In this document: piece after piece, positions 61,910 through 64,000 of the stretch
How positions within the stretch are numbered: the first letter of the stretch is position 1
Layout of the letters: every line of letters begins with the position of its first letter
DNA from: Pontibacter flavimaris
GTDB lineage: Bacteria > Bacteroidota > Bacteroidia > Cytophagales > Hymenobacteraceae
DNA length: 64,000 bases
Assembly (NCBI RefSeq): GCF_001907195.1
Contig: NZ_LVWA01000004.1
Span: forward strand, 372,001 to 436,000
Direction of reading: 5' to 3'
The notes under the pieces: model-generated
What the model was told of the DNA's origin: nothing
What the model saw: only the letters and a program-made list of their open reading frames with translations
The model's database searches: none
Made by a program: the position numbers and the translations under genes

Positions 61910-61960
61910 AAAAACTGTCCGCTGTCGAACACTTTGCTGTACGCCACCGGACAGTTTTTT
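61910..61960. terminator. Terminator-like hairpin upstream of the micropeptide array
   Basis: AAAAACTGTCCG (61910-61921) and CGGACAGTTTTTT (61948-61960) pair perfectly around 26 bases and have both an A run and a T run. No plus-strand gene precedes it, so what it terminates is unclear. The rest of 61757-62254 shows AGTATA words but no supported gene. Confidence 0.65.
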
Positions 61961-62254
61961 AGCCTCTCCCGCAGCCCCTGCCTGGCTGATAGAGAGCAGG
62001 ACAGGCTTTCTGCCTCAGGCAGATGACCCGGAAGTATAAACCCTCCAACAGATGCTTCGGATCTACCAAGGCGAGGGGCGGGAGCCGCGGCAGCGCCGGG
62101 CCGCAAGTATAAATCACGGCCACATACGCGCCGCGCTTGTTTTTAGGCTGTAAATCAGTGCTATAGGTGCCGGGTGCGGCAAAGACAGCCGAAACAAATC
62201 AACCTCCTGCTAATTTCTATAGTATAAGAAGGCAGTTTAAGTGTAAAAGTACCT

Positions 62255-63085
62255 ATGGGGCCAGTAAAAGGAACATTGATAGCGTTGGGAGGAGGGGATG
62301 ACGAGGGCCTGATCAGGCTCATCAGGTCGGAGGTGTGCAGCCTGAGCTCCCGCGTAGAGGTGATAGCCTCGGCTACACCCCGGGTTTTGGATGCCATAAA
62401 CTCGGGCAAGGCTTATAAGGAGGCATTTGAGGAACTGGGCTGCACCAATGCCCACTTTATGCATATAGACGAGCAGAACCCTGCCGACACGCCCGAGCAC
62501 CTGGAGCGCATCCGCCAGGCCGATGTGGTGTTTTTTACCGGCGGCGACCAGGTGCGGCTGGCCAGTTTCCTGAACGGCACCGAGCTGCTGCGGCTCATGC
62601 GCCACCGCTACCGCACCGAGAACATCATCATCTCGGGCACCAGCGCCGGCGCCGCCATCATGTCCGACAGCATGATCTACGACGGCTACGGCCACTACTC
62701 GCTCATAAAAGGCGAAATGAAGACTACCGAGGGCTGTTCCTTCATCAAGCATGTGTACATTGATACCCACTTTGCCGAGCGGGGCCGTTTTGGCCGCCTG
62801 GCGCACGCCGTCGCTCACGACCCCGAGTACATAGGCATCGGGCTGAGCGAGGAGACGGGTATCATCATCAAGGAAGGCGACCAGGTGGAGGTATTCGGGC
62901 CGGGCGTGGTCACGATCATAGATGCCAGCGAGATCCGGTTCTCCAACACCAACGAGGTGAGCGAGAACGAACCTATCGCCGTGGAGAACCTGAAGATGCA
63001 CCTGCTGGTGCATGGCTATCGCTACTGCCTGCGCGAGCGCCTCTTCCAGGCCGTGCCGCAGGAGCCGAGCGAGGAGGTTGTGTAG
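62255..63085 (+). CDS. Cyanophycinase-like S51 family serine peptidase
   Basis: 276 residues, ATG 62255. Catalytic nucleophile S130 in ISGTSAGAAIMSD; FFTGGDQVRL at 93-102 supplies the conserved Gln of the active site; DTHFAERGRFGRL gives the conserved His/Arg region; ALGGGDDEG forms the N-terminal strand-loop. Cyanophycinases cut the Asp-Arg side-chain polymer cyanophycin to dipeptides. No cyanophycin synthetase is in the window, so the enzyme may scavenge external polymer or act on beta-Asp peptides. No signal peptide. Confidence 0.88.
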   Translation: MGPVKGTLIALGGGDDEGLIRLIRSEVCSLSSRVEVIASATPRVLDAINSGKAYKEAFEELGCTNAHFMHIDEQNPADTPEHLERIRQADVVFFTGGDQVRLASFLNGTELLRLMRHRYRTENIIISGTSAGAAIMSDSMIYDGYGHYSLIKGEMKTTEGCSFIKHVYIDTHFAERGRFGRLAHAVAHDPEYIGIGLSEETGIIIKEGDQVEVFGPGVVTIIDASEIRFSNTNEVSENEPIAVENLKMHLLVHGYRYCLRERLFQAVPQEPSEEVV

Positions 63086-63175
63086 CAAGGGAGGTTTAGC
63101 TGTATAGTTGGTATAGCCTCAGAAGAGCGTTTCGCAAAAAAGGAGAGTTGCTTATTCGGAGCGATACCTCTTCAC

Positions 63176-63240
63176 CATTCCCAGCTCCCATACTTTCTAA
63201 CTCCCAAACTCTCTAACTCTCTAACTCCTAAACTCCCATC
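63176..63240. repeat. Low-complexity spacer of CTAACTCTCTAACTC words
   Basis: Between the convergent cyanophycinase and TrxB-like genes: ATACTTTCTAACTCCC, AAACTCTCTAACTCTCTAAC, TCCTAAACTCCC. It is the complement of the word family at 55737-55791. Confidence 0.6.
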
Positions 63241-64000
63241 ACTTCCTGTCCTCCTGTTGCAGCTCCATGTTAATGGCTACGCCGGCTTTGGCGCCTTCAG
63301 CGGCGGCAACGATGACCATCTGCATGTCGCGGGCGGCGTCGCCGGCCACAAACAGGCCCGGTATGTTGGAGTGCTGTAGTCTTCTGGTCTTGATCACGCC
63401 TTTGTTGGTAAACTCACAGCCCAACTGCTCACCCAGGTCTGATTGCTGCTTAGCACCCAACGAAAAGAACATAGCCTGCTGCGGACGCTTCTCGCCGTTG
63501 CTTAGCACAATGTACTGCAACATGCCATTCTTGCCCTCCAGCCGCATGATCTTTTCCTTCTGCACCTTCACCCCGTTTCGCTCCAGCAGCTCCAGGTCGT
63601 CGCGGCGCAGGCTGTCGGTGCCGTCGGTGTAAAGGGTTACGTCGTCGCTCCAGTTCTTCATGGCCAGGGCCTGGCCTATGCCTTTGCGCTCCCGGCCATA
63701 GACGGCAATGGCCTTGTCGCGGCTTTCCCAGCCGTCGCAGTAAGGGCAGTGGTGTACGCTTTTGCCGTAGAGTTCCTCCACCCCCTCCAGCTCGGGCAGT
63801 TTGTCTTTCAGGCCTGTGGCCAGCAGCAGCTTGCGTGAGCGGTACACATTTCCGTCCACATCGTTTACCACAAACTCGCCTTTGGTATAGGTGGCGCTTT
63901 CTACCACCACATCCACCAGCTCCACCGCATACTTTGCCAGTTCGGCCCGGCCCTTCTGTATAAAGTCGCGCGGGTTCATGCCATCGCTCGACAAAAAGCC
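63239..64000 (-). CDS. Thioredoxin-reductase-like NAD(P)/FAD-dependent oxidoreductase (partial, N-terminus beyond the right edge)
   Basis: The last about 254 codons are present; the frame continues to base 64000 without a start, so the FAD-binding N-terminus is missing. Visible: KLLLATGLKDKLPEL, the redox-type CPYC in HHCPYCDGWES, a nucleotide-binding AVYGRERKGIGQALAMKNW (with the usual GGG/GxGxx region altered), and the C-terminal FAD motif PGLFVAGDAARDMQMVIVAAAEG. The pattern fits a TrxB-like protein. A disulfide reductase role is likely but the partner is unknown. Confidence 0.87.
   Translation of the reverse strand, partial: GFLSSDGMNPRDFIQKGRAELAKYAVELVDVVVESATYTKGEFVVNDVDGNVYRSRKLLLATGLKDKLPELEGVEELYGKSVHHCPYCDGWESRDKAIAVYGRERKGIGQALAMKNWSDDVTLYTDGTDSLRRDDLELLERNGVKVQKEKIMRLEGKNGMLQYIVLSNGEKRPQQAMFFSLGAKQQSDLGEQLGCEFTNKGVIKTRRLQHSNIPGLFVAGDAARDMQMVIVAAAEGAKAGVAINMELQQEDRK

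Noticed and set aside
62237..63088. 283-residue open frame antisense to the cyanophycinase gene
   Set aside because: It mirrors a gene with intact catalytic motifs; its sequence is low in recognisable motifs and arises from the codon bias of the sense strand.

Overview
The window is chromosomal DNA of a Bacteroidota bacterium, most likely of the Cytophagia/Hymenobacteraceae (Pontibacter-like). The clues are type IX secretion (T9SS) cargo with type A and type B sorting domains, two PorP/SprF proteins, a PorE-like OmpA protein, many Bacteroidota families of unknown function (DUF3667, DUF4159, DUF4175) and promoters of the Bacteroidota form TTG-N20-TAnnTTTG. The genus is inferred; no 16S gene is present. 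I see no transposase, prophage, integrase or CRISPR array.

Layout. 1-7362 is housekeeping: a partial nrdB (minus) behind a cluster of DnaA-box-like sites, rplU-rpmA, then a SAM-I riboswitch leading metH and metF (methionine and one-carbon metabolism). 7505-10904 (minus) holds a cyclase/ctlX pair, a small STAS-like protein and hemW. 11111-13141 has an Omp85 protein and an initiator tRNA. 13391-27831 carries a DUF2167 protein and a T9SS cassette: two giant type-B-sorted surface proteins, each followed by a PorP/SprF gene, and a closing PorE-like gene. The larger cargo starts with an ice-binding-like (DUF3494) domain followed by 14 Ig/PKD-like repeats. 28773-31129 is a BlaI/BlaR1-like pair with a double operator. 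31344-44030 has a secreted matrixin, Hsp20, a DUF3667 protein, dGTPase, a CDP-alcohol phosphatidyltransferase, an M16 peptidase pair, a DUF72 protein and RlpA. 44259-58648 is a long plus-strand run: TldD, TldE, DUF4160, DUF2442, DUF4159, MoxR, two unrelated genes, DUF58, BatA, DUF4175, a YdeI-like protein and a large membrane protein. This is an aerotolerance (Bat)-type module joined to the TldD/E protease. 58711-64000 has a site-2 protease, ArfB, a small outer-membrane-type protein, three tandem micropeptide genes (two of them clear paralogues), cyanophycinase and a partial TrxB-like flavoprotein.

Two signals lie outside the genes. First, the word AGTATA/TATACT (fuller form AAGTATAAA/TTTATACTT) is scattered over the window in both orientations and in all three codon frames; two genes carry 15 and 14 copies each. 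Second, three intergenic islands (27.8-28.6, 41.4-42.3 and 55.7-56.3 kb) share a modular repeat of about 260-350 bp whose hairpins show compensatory base changes. Several families of short GC-rich palindromes accompany it, and one of these supplies the last codons and stop of metH.
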